This document shows, in pieces, positions 47,401-58,439 of a stretch of 64,000 nt of DNA (position 1 is its first letter; every line of letters begins with the position of its first letter). The notes under the pieces were generated by a model. That model searched no databases. It worked only from the letters and a program-made list of their open reading frames with translations, and had not been told where the DNA came from. Source of the stretch: Chromobotia macracanthus (lineage: Eukaryota; Chordata; Actinopteri; Cypriniformes; Botiidae); contig JAZGTH010000002.1 in NCBI GenBank assembly GCA_036877525.1, forward strand, positions 1,534,001 through 1,598,000. The letters are read 5' to 3'. The position numbers and the translations under genes were made by a program.

Positions 47401-49474
47401 AAAACAAAGGAAAACAAAGAAAAAGAAAAAATATAAAAATGTATATAAAAGAAACATTATACAATACAAGCTTTTAATGTTTGTTTGACAAAAGTCTTAA
47501 AGGAAGGGTGGGTGATTTTTTGTTATGCTGGTTGAAAGTATCATCACATCCTGATAGCAAGTTTTCTAAATATATTTATATGAATATATATCTTCTGTGG
47601 AAGGTGCAGGACCAGGAAATGTTCTTTCAATCATTGCATTTGGTCTGAATGTCCTGCTAGGATGTCCTACTTGCATGTCAAACTATGTATGTTTCACATG
47701 TTGGAGGAGGCGTGACTTTGGAGAGCACTCTGAAGGAAGGGTGTGATCTTATGTGTTCTAAGCTAGCTTGTTGTCAGTAGTCTCTCCGAAACTACCTACC
47801 CTGCCTTTTAAGGTTTAAAAGGTTACATAGGTCTTTATTTGGCTACTTGGGCAATTGCTGGTCCAAATGCTGGTCTCAGGATTTATAATCCCTTAAAAAA
47901 ACTTGAAAAATCTGTTTGTTGATTTTGACAATAAATCATGCCTTTCATATTGTAACTTAATTCACATACCTGCACCATAGTGCCACCATCAAATGCTGAA
48001 GAGAGGAAAGTGAAGCTGAGAATTTTTGACTCTGAGAGTGAAGGGTTTGTGTAAAACACACAGACAATAGCAGCAGTCATGCTATCTTCATCTTCATGAT
48101 AAATACTTCTAGGTGCTTCCTTGGTGGGTTCCTCTGCTTCTTCATCACCAATGGTGTCGCCTACCAGCTCTTCATCCACAGACTGACCTACAGTGTCTAG
48201 CAGAGTATTAATACACCTCACAAATGATCATATTGGCAAGACTGGAGAGATTAAAAGCCCCACTGTGTTGACGAGGTACCTCTGACTGTTATGTTCATCA
48301 AGATTTTCAGACACAGACTCCAGGTTTTCTCCTGCTTTTGGCAAAGCACAATGTAGACATCTAAACTGCTTACATATACATACTCATCATGTCCAATGCA
48401 AGCTCCTTAAAAAAGACAGAAAGATAAATGGAGTCATTGCTGTTCTGGTAGACATGAATAAAGTACTGAAAATATCAAATAAAACAGAAGTGAAAGTTTT
48501 TGGTGAGTTACTACATACAGTAATTCACACATTATTCTGAGTATTCTTACCTGGTTTTACTTCACAATTAATTATACCCTACAGAGAATGAATAATGAAA
48601 AATGATTAAGTATAATAAATAAGTTGAATAAGTTTTATGATTTTAGTAAAAAAAAGTACAGCAATGAGGAAAAAGGTAAACTTTTTTCTTGTTTGTGGAT
48701 GCAAATACAGTGTAATCTGAGTGATGGTGTTCATAGATTGTTCTAAGATAAAAGTGTTTGTTGTTTTTGCATGAAAACACACTGAGCGGCTTCAGCCTTT
48801 GAACATGAGCATGTGTGCATGTATAGATAAAAATGAAAAAAAAAACAGAAACCTGACATGCACGCGATGCTCTAAAGCAAACAAAAAAGGTTTGACTTGG
48901 TAAAACTGACATTAAGATAATCATCACAACATACACGCCCACTCCATAACTGAAACACACACTTTAACAAACAGCCAAATTCTTAGTAACTACACAACAG
49001 AGCTCCATGTAGAAACTTGTCTGAGCTGGAAATCTTCTGAAACTATACCATAACCAACTGCTAGAAAACAGAGTTAAAAAAAGCTAAAATAGCTTTAAGA
49101 ACAATCCTAACTAAACAAACTATTATTTGTTATTACACAATAACTCATTGTGGAAAGTGCAATATAAATAAATTTGAACTGAACTGAATTAAAGCAAAGT
49201 AAAACATCATGACATTTTAAAATGGCATTTTTTTGCGTGACAACATTCTGTCAAGGGTCTACTGTGCATTACCTCTAATGTGCATTATCTCTACAAAAAA
49301 AAACTGAAAAATATGAGCTTCTTTTTTAAAGTGATAGTGATGAAGTTGTGGTTTTGTGGCTGGTCTTACCTGTCCACAGGTGAGCACCTGATCTCCACTG
49401 AGACTGACTCTCTCCAGCGTCTCAGCGTGGACATACAGTGGCAGACAGAACAGAAGCATTTTCCAAAGACTCAT
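40717..49474 (-). CDS. il17rc: Interleukin-17 receptor C
   Basis: Complete, sixteen coding exons on the minus strand: 49370-49474, 48551-48578, 48384-48405, 48280-48365, 47970-48196, 47202-47322, 47065-47100, 44612-44754, 44467-44529, 44191-44242, 43117-43349, 42804-42857, 42717-42735, 42407-42502, 41608-41646, 40717-41495. They sum to 2103 nt (700 residues) with every phase matching. Signal peptide MLLFCLPLYVHA; extracellular motifs VLCQKQ, APCLCFEIWGD, AYCPF, LLCVQ; membrane segment around residues 400-425; SEFIR from about residue 445 with LDLWSRSELNALGPIPWLHS, RAVLILS, ASLSCILADYLLG and FNLPSQSLGFL, all close to mammalian IL17RC. Known role: partner of IL17RA for IL-17A/F; SEFIR recruits Act1. 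The 19-nt exon 42717-42735 is the least certain. Start alternatives: ATG 49472-49474 or an in-frame one at 49490-49492. Confidence 0.9.
42407..42502 (-). CDS. il17rc: il17rc transmembrane exon
   Basis: Encodes VNRAHW then an unbroken hydrophobic run (FLLLVCVLLMCLAVLVTHAV) and GALK before donor GTAAGA. Phase 1 on both sides. The following 39-nt exon (WVLRWLKLHNKN) is the juxtamembrane linker. Confidence 0.88.
42717..42735 (-). CDS. il17rc: il17rc 19-nt microexon (predicted)
   Basis: Between acceptor TTTGACAG and donor GTAAAA, TGC CAT GTC TGT TCT CCA G encodes CHVCSP. It converts phase 0 (end of LLCVQ exon) to phase 1 (start of the transmembrane exon), which some exon must do. The related il17re exon here (VWRF...CPD) is 46 nt. 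A longer form is excluded because the codon upstream of the acceptor in this frame is TGA. Confidence 0.55.
44995..45225. repeat. Palindromic MITE-like repeat copy
   Basis: Starts TTAAAGGGATAGTTTACC, with TTTACTCACTCTAAAGTC and CACAAAAGAAGATATTTTGC, and inverse counterparts up to TGTGTTCCACAGAAGGA. Same family as 10313-10612. In the il17rc intron between 44754 and 47065. Confidence 0.65.
45761..46075 (+). mobile_element. L2-like LINE 3' end fragment
   Basis: Coding remnant GHRLDYCWTNALLSGLPVNA then LQMIHNAAARLIFNQPKRA is the C-terminal end of an L2/CR1-type reverse transcriptase ORF (extra W in DYCxNAL). After a deletion it ends in GTAAGTCACTTTGGATAAAA and GCATCTGCTAAAT, the family tail also seen at 5290-5335. 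Inserted in an il17rc intron, opposite strand. Confidence 0.7.
46080..47060. other. il17rc intron, nothing recognised
   Basis: AT-rich intronic DNA without exon-like stretches in phase with the gene. Confidence 0.4.
49370..49474 (-). CDS. il17rc: il17rc signal-peptide exon
   Basis: MSLWKMLLFCLPLYVHAETL is a typical signal peptide with cleavage expected after the alanine of VHA; then VSLSGDQVLTCGQ and donor GTAAGA. The sequence before the ATG contains CTGAGCTCAG, a possible acceptor, so an additional 5' UTR exon may exist upstream. Confidence 0.8.
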
Positions 49475-50148
49475 GACCCGATACACACACACACCTGAGC
49501 TCAGTGAAACTCAACAATATATGTGACATATCACTTCACAGAAATCTGACTACATGAAGGTTTACATCCTGAGACACCTAGAGAGAGAGCAAGAGACAGA
49601 AAGCGAAGACAAAAGCAAAGAAGAGTTTACTATTTTTGGTCACCACAATTTCATACTTACATTTTGTTTTTTAATAATTTGGATGAATTTACTATTATTC
49701 TTAAATATAGAAAATATAAATATTAAAGTATTTTAAATGATAGTACAGTTACAAGTGCATTTTTTGTTTCCTATAAGTTTATATATCCCCTTGCAGAACT
49801 TGCATACTGATAAAAATACAAGTGGAATATTTTTTAATATTGCACTTTAAAAGCTATGCAAGATATTTACATATTTCCTACAAGACAAAATATCAAATTA
49901 ACACAACAGCTTTACTATTCAGACCTATCACAAAGCATACAAAAAGGCATTGAGAAAACTAGACACTATAATATGTGACAGTTTAATATAATGTAAACTT
50001 CAGAAAGACGTTTGCAAGAAATATCTTAAATTCTGCTCTTATTTTGTCTTGTATATACGTAAATATTTGTTATGTAAATTTAAAAGCAGTAACTACATTT
50101 AAAAAAGGCCATTTTTAATAATGCCTTAGAAAAAGTAAAACAACTTAC

Positions 50149-50330
50149 CAGCTGATGGCACAAAGGTTGTGGGATGTGATGTGAGCACAGGTGCCTGATA
50201 CAGCTGCTTTACATGTGATTTGGAATAACAAATATCCTCCACCCCAAACCACCACATCAATGTAAACACAGTGTATGAAAAACTGTGTATGAAACACATT
50301 TTACACTGTTTCATGTTTCACGTTACATAT
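50149..50330 (-). other. Possible il17rc 5' UTR exon
   Basis: On the minus strand a segment ends CCATCAGCTG at donor GTAAGTTG, about 650 nt upstream of the signal-peptide exon and its candidate acceptor. The right limit is not defined. Confidence 0.35.
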
Positions 50331-50577
50331 AGTACGTTAACATTACTGAGTAATACAGTAACAATAACTATTGAACACAACCTCATGGAAATTTGTAACT
50401 GTTACAAATATTTGTTTTAGTGCTTTCATGGCTACTTCTCTCTTGGGTGGACTTTCATGCTTGCTTTTTTCTGTAATGTGAATGTTTTTATACGAATCAC
50501 ATTGTAAGAATTCATACAAAATTGCTAGCTCGTAAAATAAGTTACGTTTTCCTGTGAGGTGTGTGTGTGTGTGTGTT

Positions 50578-51482
50578 GTCAGGGCGGGAGAAACGAATCC
50601 AGTCGCAGACAGCGTTTAACAGAAAAATCTCTTCTTTATTAACAAACCCAAAACAAAAACCCACGAGGGGGCAAAACGAAAACCAAACACAGGCTTAAAC
50701 AAGAAACTCAAAGTACTCCAAAAACCGAGAAAACAAAAAACAAAACGAATGTAAACCAAACAGAGACCATGTGCTTCCACACAAGACGAAGCCCACCAAC
50801 CCCCCCCACCCCTTAAGAGCGTCCCAAAACAGACAAACAAGACAAAACAGACCACTCTAGACAGACAGAGCGACAGGACAAGACAGACATGACAGACCGA
50901 AAACAGGCAAGAAGGACCGAGCGGGAAGACCTGATGGCCCAAGCAGGGAGCCCTGTCGGGCAAACCAGACAGTCTGACCAGACAGGGCAAACAGACAGGG
51001 CCCACCAGGCGAATAAGCCTGGCAGGCCGACAGACAGACCAGATGGTCCGCGCTGGCAAGCAGGCCAGACGGACCAAGACAGACAGGACCAAGGCAGACA
51101 GGAATGGCGGCAGGCAGGACCAAGACAGGCAGGGCCAAGACAGGCAGGACCAGAGACGACACAACAGATTAAACAACACGCTGACAGACAGACTGGAGGG
51201 CAAGACTGATGGCCCGATGGGACCCACGCCGGGGAATCCCCAGGGCTCCGGGGGCCAGGGACCAGGTCTCGGAGGGGCGGTCCAGGCCCGCAGAGGTGTG
51301 GTGGGAGTTGCCAGCCATGGATGGAGACGACCAGCAGGGGGAGACGCTGCCACCAGTTGTGGGCCCAGGAGTCGAGACGTAGGACCCATCGCTGGAGGGC
51401 CCGGCCTAAAAGAACGCCCCGCCACCGGGACATGGCCAGGAAGAGCCGCAGCTGCAGGAACCGACCAGGGAGCAGGCACAGG
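50578..51482. repeat. GC-rich repeat with degenerate CAGGCAGGACC-type minisatellite
   Basis: Sharp rise in G+C against AT-rich flanks. The middle (about 50840-51165) is a degenerate tandem array of short CAGACAG/CAGGCAGGACCAAGA units, poor in T on the plus strand. Strong strand asymmetry leaves long open frames on both strands (300 codons minus at 50616-51518, 159 codons plus at 51043-51522), with low-complexity leucine/cysteine/proline or glutamine/arginine products. I take these as by-products of composition. Confidence 0.6.
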
Positions 51483-51633
51483 AATTGTTTTAATGCACAA
51501 CTGCTGTGGTAATGACATGTAACCAAACAGGTTTTTTTAACGGTCTGGTGTACTTCCAGATGCTTCACGTGTGTTCACAGAGTGTGATGGCACATGTCCA
51601 ACTTTTAGTGTAATAACACATAACAAAGCTGGA
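51483..51633 (-). repeat. 151-bp inverted-repeat arm, left
   Basis: Reverse complement of 53507-53657 with only about two mismatches visible. It starts AATTGTTTTAATGCACAACT and ends TAACAAAGCTGGA. The GC-rich sequence resumes directly after it. Confidence 0.85.
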
Positions 51634-51706
51634 CGCCGCCACCGGGACACAGACAGGAGTCGCGGACGCCGATGCCGGGACACAGACAGGAGGCGAGAGA
51701 TTTTGA
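51634..51706. repeat. Short GC-rich direct repeat
   Basis: Two copies of a ~33-bp unit built on GGACGCCG(C/A)(C/T)... GCCGGGACACAGACAGGAG. The phrase CCGCCACCGGGACA also occurs at 51419-51432, so this is probably a continuation of the GC-rich repeat interrupted by the 151-bp arm. Confidence 0.5.
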
Positions 51707-51854
51707 GGCTCTTGTTATTTTATAAGCTTTTGCACATTTGAGCCCAACTTTTCTTTAAATAAACGTGCCTATAACATCAACTAAGGCAACAGCCAACATG
51801 GAATTACAATGAAAAGTACAGCATTTATTAATCATCAAAACAGTTCCATTTCGA

Positions 51855-52962
51855 GGAAACTAGACACTGTGTCAGGTTTGACGCTATGGGGAATGCCTTC
51901 AGTGTGACTGATGTCTGAATCTCATGTGTAATCACGCTAATGAAGTTGGCCCATGGTTCAACTCTTCAGGGTTGGTTTTAGGGTGGGCTTCAATCACCCC
52001 TGATGCACCATTGGAGTTTCCCGGATCCCTTAGTGTGCTGTACCTGACAGCAGGGCTCTACGTTTAGGTGGCGCAGAGAGGCGCCAGCTACGACCATCAC
52101 TGCAGGAAGTCCTTGCCTCCTTCAGAGCTTGGTCAATAGGATGATGCTTGGGTGACTAAAGCCCCCTATCTACTAGCTGCCCTCGAGCATCGGTCCTCAG
52201 GGTTGAGCATTTTTGGTACCCTCACTATATAGAGAGTTACCCACTCCTGTGGCGCTAACACAGCGGCCGGTCCCACTGCCTTCGGATGGGGACTGAACCC
52301 CGCATGTAGGAAGCCACGTGCCCTGCGCATAGGAGTCCGGCATTCAAATCCTGTATTGAACGCCTCCCTGTGTGTTTCTGTGCTGTACATCTAAGCAGGG
52401 TGCTGGGCTGAGGTGCGTTAAGATGCACATACTGGGATCTACATGACAGAAAATCCTTTCCTCTTGGTCAAGGATGCTGCTTGATGCTGTTGAAGTCGTT
52501 ATCTGCCAGCTTCCCTCAGATATCAGTCCTCGGGGTTGAGTGTCGGTACCCTGGCTACAGAGGATCCCCCACTCCCTTGCAAGCCGACCCTCTCAAAGGC
52601 AGTGTTAGGCCTTTGAGCCATTATTGCCAAACCTTTACGCAGCTAGCCCAATGGCACATTGTGTTAGCACTTTGATTCACTGAGAAGGGAATGAGAGACT
52701 GCGTCTCGTTGCCGTGCCTAATGTGTGCCTGTCTACGTCTCCTTCAGACAAAGAAGCTGATGACATGCTCTACAGGTGCCCTATTATTTTATATTAATGT
52801 GCATCAGGTGTGATCGCCAATTTCATTAGCGTGATTAGACATGAGTTTCAGACACCAGTCACACCAAAGGCGTTCCCCATAGCGTCAAACCTGACGCAGT
52901 GTCTTGTTCCCTTCTCAGAGAACCAAGGTAACATAAGTAACCGAGAGACGATTTTCACATTT
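51855..52962. mobile_element. Non-autonomous DIRS-related element
   Basis: Inverse arms of about 80 bp at 51866-51945 (GACACTGTGTCAGGTTTGAC...) and 52831-52913 (...GTCAAACCTGACGCAGTGTC). The right edge continues GTTCCCTTCTCAGAGAACCA then GGTAACATAAGTAACCGAGA, strongly like the DIRS-like right end at 4640-4980 (GTTCCCTGAGGGAAC, GGTTACATAAGTAACC). An internal near-duplicate block lies at 52165-52250 and 52500-52580 (CAGTCCTCGGGGTTGAG type). No pol coding found. Nested between the 151-bp arms. Confidence 0.6.
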
Positions 52963-53506
52963 CAGATTGTATAAATTAACATACATTAATATTATTTGAA
53001 TGAATTTGAATTAACAATGAACAACTGCACTTTCAAGTCCATTTACTTATATCAACAATAAACAATTTGTAAGGGATTAGTTCATGACACTTGAACATTT
53101 ACTGCTTCATGTTTTAACTAATGTTAATGAGATGGATCTTATTGTAAAATGTTGCAGATAAGCTTTATGTCTGATAACATTAACACCATGGGAATATAAA
53201 GAAACGTTATTACATTCAATTTAAAATTGTCACAATAGCAGTAATTTTGTGAATTTTGTGACAGAGGAGACCAAATGTAAAGGTTTAGAATCGATTAGTA
53301 ATATGGATTTATCATTTACTATATTATTGGTTTGTTACTGTCAAAATGTTGGCTATTATAACTCAGATAATTCACCAAAGCCTTTTAGTTATTATCAGGC
53401 ATAAGGAACATGTGTGTTTGAAGTCTGTGTGGTTTTAACGTATGTGCATGTGTGAGTCAATGAACGCAGCTGATAAAATCGAATTCTGGTGATATTTTGC
53501 ATAACC

Positions 53507-53657
53507 TCCAGCTTTGTTATGTGTTATTACACTGAAAGTTGGACATGTGCCATCACACTCTGTGAACACACGTGAAGCATCTGGAAGTACACCAGAACGT
53601 TAAAAAAACCTGTTTGGTTACATGTCATTACCACAGCAGTTGTGCATTAAAACAATT
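53507..53657 (+). repeat. 151-bp inverted-repeat arm, right
   Basis: Starts TCCAGCTTTGTTATGTG and ends GCATTAAAACAATT; inverse partner of 51483-51633 about 1.9 kb away. The flanks here are ordinary AT-rich DNA, so this is probably the older location and the left arm the copy. Confidence 0.85.
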
Positions 53658-53659
53658 TT

Positions 53660-55060
53660 GACATATAACTGTAGGGGAAAAATAACTCTCTGTCAGCTGC
53701 CAATATATATTATATGAATAGTTTCAAATCACTGATTTATTATATCTTGTTTGTTTGATTTTGTTACATTTTGTGGATCATAAAAACATTTTCATTCCAT
53801 AACATGGAGAAATTTGCATATATTTTACTATTGGTCTAGGATGGTTCCTGATTTGGTAAATAAACAACACATGAATAACTGAATAAAGAAAGACAGGCAC
53901 AAAATTGGGGTATGCAGTGCATGGGGCACCGCAGGGGAGGTGAGCATCATGTTGCCAAAATGTTTCTTTAAAAGTCTAAAAAGTTTCTAAAAAGTTGAAA
54001 TCTTAGGTATTTTTTTGTCTTGCAATATTGTTGGTTTTCTACATTAATGTGTCAGAATATTATCTGATCTTCATGTTAAAGTCAAAAGTTTAGACAAAAC
54101 ACAATGTGCTAAGCTATAACTATACGCATTTTTCATAATTGTATTCTTTCATGTTTTGATTGAACACACCATCCTATTAAAAATTCACAGAGCTGTGGAT
54201 AAAGCTGACTTTGTAAATAACTACTTGCTGTGGACCTGGATGATCCACAACTGTGTCATTGTTTTGTTATATGAGTCACATGAGTTGTTCATGAGTCTTT
54301 ATTTGTCCTAGGCAGTTAAACTACTCACTGTTCTTCAGAAAGAAATTCAGGTTCTACACATTCTGTGCTTTTCCATCATCTTCTTTATTCCTGATTTTGA
54401 GATATTTTAAAAAATGGAAGCCTGCATTGATTCCTTAAAGAGGCTACCAAGCTTGGGGAAGAACAGAGGACACAGAAGCAATGTTTTTACTCTTCTGCAC
54501 AAAACATAAAATAAAAATATTTGATATCATTCTGAGAACAAAGAAACTTCAACTTATTGCTCTAAAGGCATGATGTGATATGATACTAAATATGTGTTAT
54601 TACACGTGATGGTTGGTAGCAAAATAAAATATGCGTTTAATCATGCAAGCACAGATAAGGTAAACAGGTGTGTGTGTATGTGTGAAGACTTTTTGGCAAG
54701 GCTAAAGACAAGGCCTCCTGGTTAAGCAGTTAAGGGAGGCTCTTCTTGGCAATCTGCCTAAAACATAATTAGCTACAAAAAAGGAAGATGAGTTTCATAT
54801 GCAGGTACACTGATCTCAGTGAGAGCCCCAAAAATCATACTTTTACAATGGCCACTTTTAGCCACTTGCTGAGCGCTCTCACTGTAACATTCATTGTTCA
54901 GTTAAGGCTATATAGGCAGAATTAAAACTACGGTTAATTATTCCAACAAGCATACCGCGTGCGAGATGAAGAATTATAGGAATACAGAACAAGTTCAAAA
55001 GAATCACAACAACAATCATAATAACAACATAAGCAACATGTGAAATGTCATGTGAAAAAG
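53660..55060. other. Intergenic stretch, nothing recognised
   Basis: AT-rich. No family motifs in any frame. A small perfect hairpin (GTTGTAGCAT / ATGCTACAAC) lies at about 55073-55102, just before the LINE start. Confidence 0.4.
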
Positions 55061-55109
55061 AACTTCCTCAGTTGTAGCATGTCCCAGCATATGCTACAAC
55101 TAGCAGATC

Positions 55110-58078
55110 CAGCATGTTTAGTCCAAGATGGCGGCACAACAGTAGCGTGCAGCTGCCACTCCAGATACAAAATGGTGCTATTTTCGTCTTTAGCCTGACT
55201 TTTAACAGCACACGGACATCAGAGCTCTCTGTGTTCGTTAAACCACCACCAGACACTTACAAACTTCTGAAACAACACTACAGATACTTTGCACAATGAT
55301 ATGCTGAAAACGCTACGCGATCTCGGCTTGCTGCGAGGACCAGGCATCCAGGCCTCCAGCCCTCTGCGTCACCTGATGCCAGTCGCTGGGGGAGGGAACG
55401 TCACAAGTAGTGCACGAGAAAGCAAAAGCATGGCAAGAGGGTGGGGGTCCATGCTAGGCTAAAAACAAACCCTAGCCAGCCAGCTCTTCCACCCATCCTA
55501 CTCTCCAATGTCAACTCCCTGGACAATAAACAATAAAAATTACATCCAACTCCAGCAAGCTATGCGGCGTGAGTTCAGAGACTGCTGTGTCTTTGTTTTC
55601 ACGGAGACAAGGCTCAGTGACAGAGTTCCGGATGCTGGCATTCACCTAGACGGGCTAGCTTCATTTTGTGCTGACAAAAACACAGTTTTGTGCGGTAAGG
55701 CTTGCGGCAGTGGCTTGTGTGTTTACATCAACACAGAATGGTGCAAGAACTCGGTGCTAGTTTCTAGTTACTGTTCATCGCTGGTGGAGTTTGTGACTGT
55801 TAGATGCAGACCATTTTATTTGCCACAGGGATTCACCACCGTCTTCATAATCAGAGTATACATTCCCCCCAGTGCTAATGCTAAAGGCGTGCTTTGTGAA
55901 CTGTATGGGGCTATTAGCAAGCTGCAGAACTCAAACCCTTACAGACTGTTTATTTTTGCCGGAGATTTTAACCATGCAAATTTCAAGTCAGTGCTCCTTA
56001 AATACTTACATCCCCGGCGAATACTGTGCAGAGTCCCGTCCCCACCTCATCTACTCAGACCACATCTCTGTTATGCTAATCCCAGCAAACAGACCGCTAG
56101 TCAGATGCTTCAAACTGGTTCTGAAGCAGGGAAAAAACCTGGCCAGCAGGAGTCATCTCTGCTCTTCAGGACTGTTTTGAACTCACTGACTTGCACGTTC
56201 ACGGAAACTGACTGCGACTTCACCAACTTGAAGAAATACGCAACATCAGTGACTAGTTATTTCTGCAAGTGCATTGATGATGTCACCATCTCCAAGACCA
56301 TCACACGCTCCAACCAGAAGCCATGGATGACTGCAGAGGTGCGTGTGCTACTGAGGACCGGAGACTCCGCCATTAGAGCATGGGACAAGTCAGCCCTAAG
56401 AACAGTGAGAGTCAAACTGTCCCAGGTTATCAGAGAGGCAAAGCGCACACATGCTCAGAGAATCTACAACCACTTTGAGGCCAGCAGAGACACACGGCAC
56501 ATGTGGCAGGGCATCCAGGCCATCACCAACTACAGGACAACATCACTTGCCTGTGACAGTAATGCCTCCATCCCAGATGTGCTGAACAACTTCTATGCTC
56601 GGTTCAAGGCACAGAATTGCTTGATGATGAGGAAGACCCAATGACCAGGTGCTGTGTCTAACCACGACTGATGTGAGGAAGACCAATGGAAGGCTCCTGG
56701 TCCAGACAACATTCCTGGCAGGATGCTTAGAGGATGTGCAGACCAGCTGGCAGATGTTTTCACTGACATTTTCAAAACCTCCCTGATCAGCAGCGTTGTT
56801 TTTCCGATGTGCTTCAAAACCACCACCAACATTCCCATGCCAAACAAGTCGCTGGTGTCCTGCCTTAATGACTACCATCCTGTTGCACTTACACCCATCA
56901 TCATGAAGTGCTTCGAGAGGTTCGTCTTCAGGCACATCAAGACCCTGCTGTCCCCCTCACTGGACCCCCTGCAATTCGCTTACCGCCCCAACCACTCAAC
57001 AGATGACGCTATCACTACCACCCTCCATCTGGCCCTTACCCACCTTGACAATAAAGACACATATGTTTGAATGCTGTTCATAGACTTCAGTCCAGTGTTC
57101 AACACAATTGTGCACCCTCAGCACCTGATTGGAAAGCTGAACAACTGAATCCTGAACTTCCTGACTGGGAAACCTCAGTCAGTCCGGTTAGAGAACAGCA
57201 CATCCAACAACATTACACTGAGCACTGGGGCCCCAAAGGCCTGCGTGCTCAGTCCATTGCTGTTCACTCTGCTGACTCATGACTATGTAACAATGCACAG
57301 CTTGAATCATATCATCAAGTTCGCCGATGACACGACCGTGGTGGGTCTCATCAGCAAGAACGACAGCATACAGAGAGGAGGTGCAGCAGCTAACGGACTG
57401 GTGCAAAGCCAATAACCTGTCTTTGAACGTGGACAAAACTAAAGAGATGGTTGTTGACTTCAGAAGAGCACAGAATGACCACTCTCCACTGAACATCGGC
57501 GGCTCCTCCGTGAAGATCGTCAAGAGCACCAAGTTTCTTGGTGTTCACCTGGCGGAGAACCTCACCTGGTCGCTCATCATCAGTTTCATTAAAAAGCAAG
57601 CCCAGCAGCGCCTGTACTTTCTGAGAAGACTGAGGAAAGCACATCTCCCACCCCCCATCCTCACCATGTTCTGGAGAGGGACTATCAAGAGCATCCTGTG
57701 TTGCTGCATAACTGCCTAATTTGGGAATTGCACCTTCTCAGACCGCAAAACACTTCAGCGGATAGTGAGGACTGATAAGAATATCATTGTGGATGACCCC
57801 ACACATCCCTCTCACACACTCTTTACTCTCCTGCCATCTGGTAAATGGTACCGAAGCATGCGGGCCCTCACGACCAGGCTATGCAATAGTTTTCCCCCCA
57901 TGCTATTAGATTCCTCAATACACAGAAACTGTACTAAAGGACTGGACTGAAATTATGTAGCCTTGTAGTTGTTCTGTGTTTATGTAGCACCTTGATCCTA
58001 GAGAAACTTGTTTTGTTTCACTACGTACTTGTATATTGTTGAAATGACAATAAACTCCACTTGACTTGACTTCTAATT
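55110..58078 (+). mobile_element. L2/CR1-group LINE, near full length but decayed
   Basis: Starts near AGTCCAAGATGGCGGCACAA, a typical 5' end. Endonuclease: FVFTETRLSD (55590), GLCVYINTEWC (55707), PFYLPQGFTTV (55811), AGDFNHANF (55960); SDHISV follows in a shifted frame (56058). Reverse transcriptase: NDYHPVALTPIIMKCFERF (56865), PLQFAYRPNHSTDDAI, then stops at 57067, then FADDTTVVGL in another frame (57320) and LSLNVDKTKEMVVDFRRAQ (57420). The 3' end has an AATAAAC signal and a CTTGACTTGACTT tail (58060-58075). Several frameshifts and stops make it inactive. Same family type as 17195-17880. Confidence 0.85.
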
Positions 58079-58439
58079 CTTTCATGCTCTTTTTAATACA
58101 AAGGCAGGGGAAAATGATAGAAAGGATTTGTGAGTTTCAGTCCAGAGCAAATGTTCTTTGGGAATCTGATCATGAGTGAAATTCAAAAGATCTTTCAGGC
58201 TTGTGAAAGGGACAAGATAATCTTGAGATATTATTACCAATGAATGTCCATGGAGCTGAATTAAAACACATCTGCCTTTCTAATTTTCTAAGTAGGGCTG
58301 TATAAGTTACATATCCACACATTGTTTACCAGTACTAAATACAGGAACACCGCTAACAGTTGGTGTCATATTTTGATTACACACTGTTGCATTGTAAAGG
58401 CATTCTGAACTACAGGCTGACACTATTGAGCTGTTTCTC

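Noticed and set aside
50616..51518. 300-codon open frame on the minus strand
   Set aside because: Leucine/cysteine/proline-rich low-complexity product from a minisatellite; long frames are open on the other strand too, and the first codons come from the 151-bp repeat arm.
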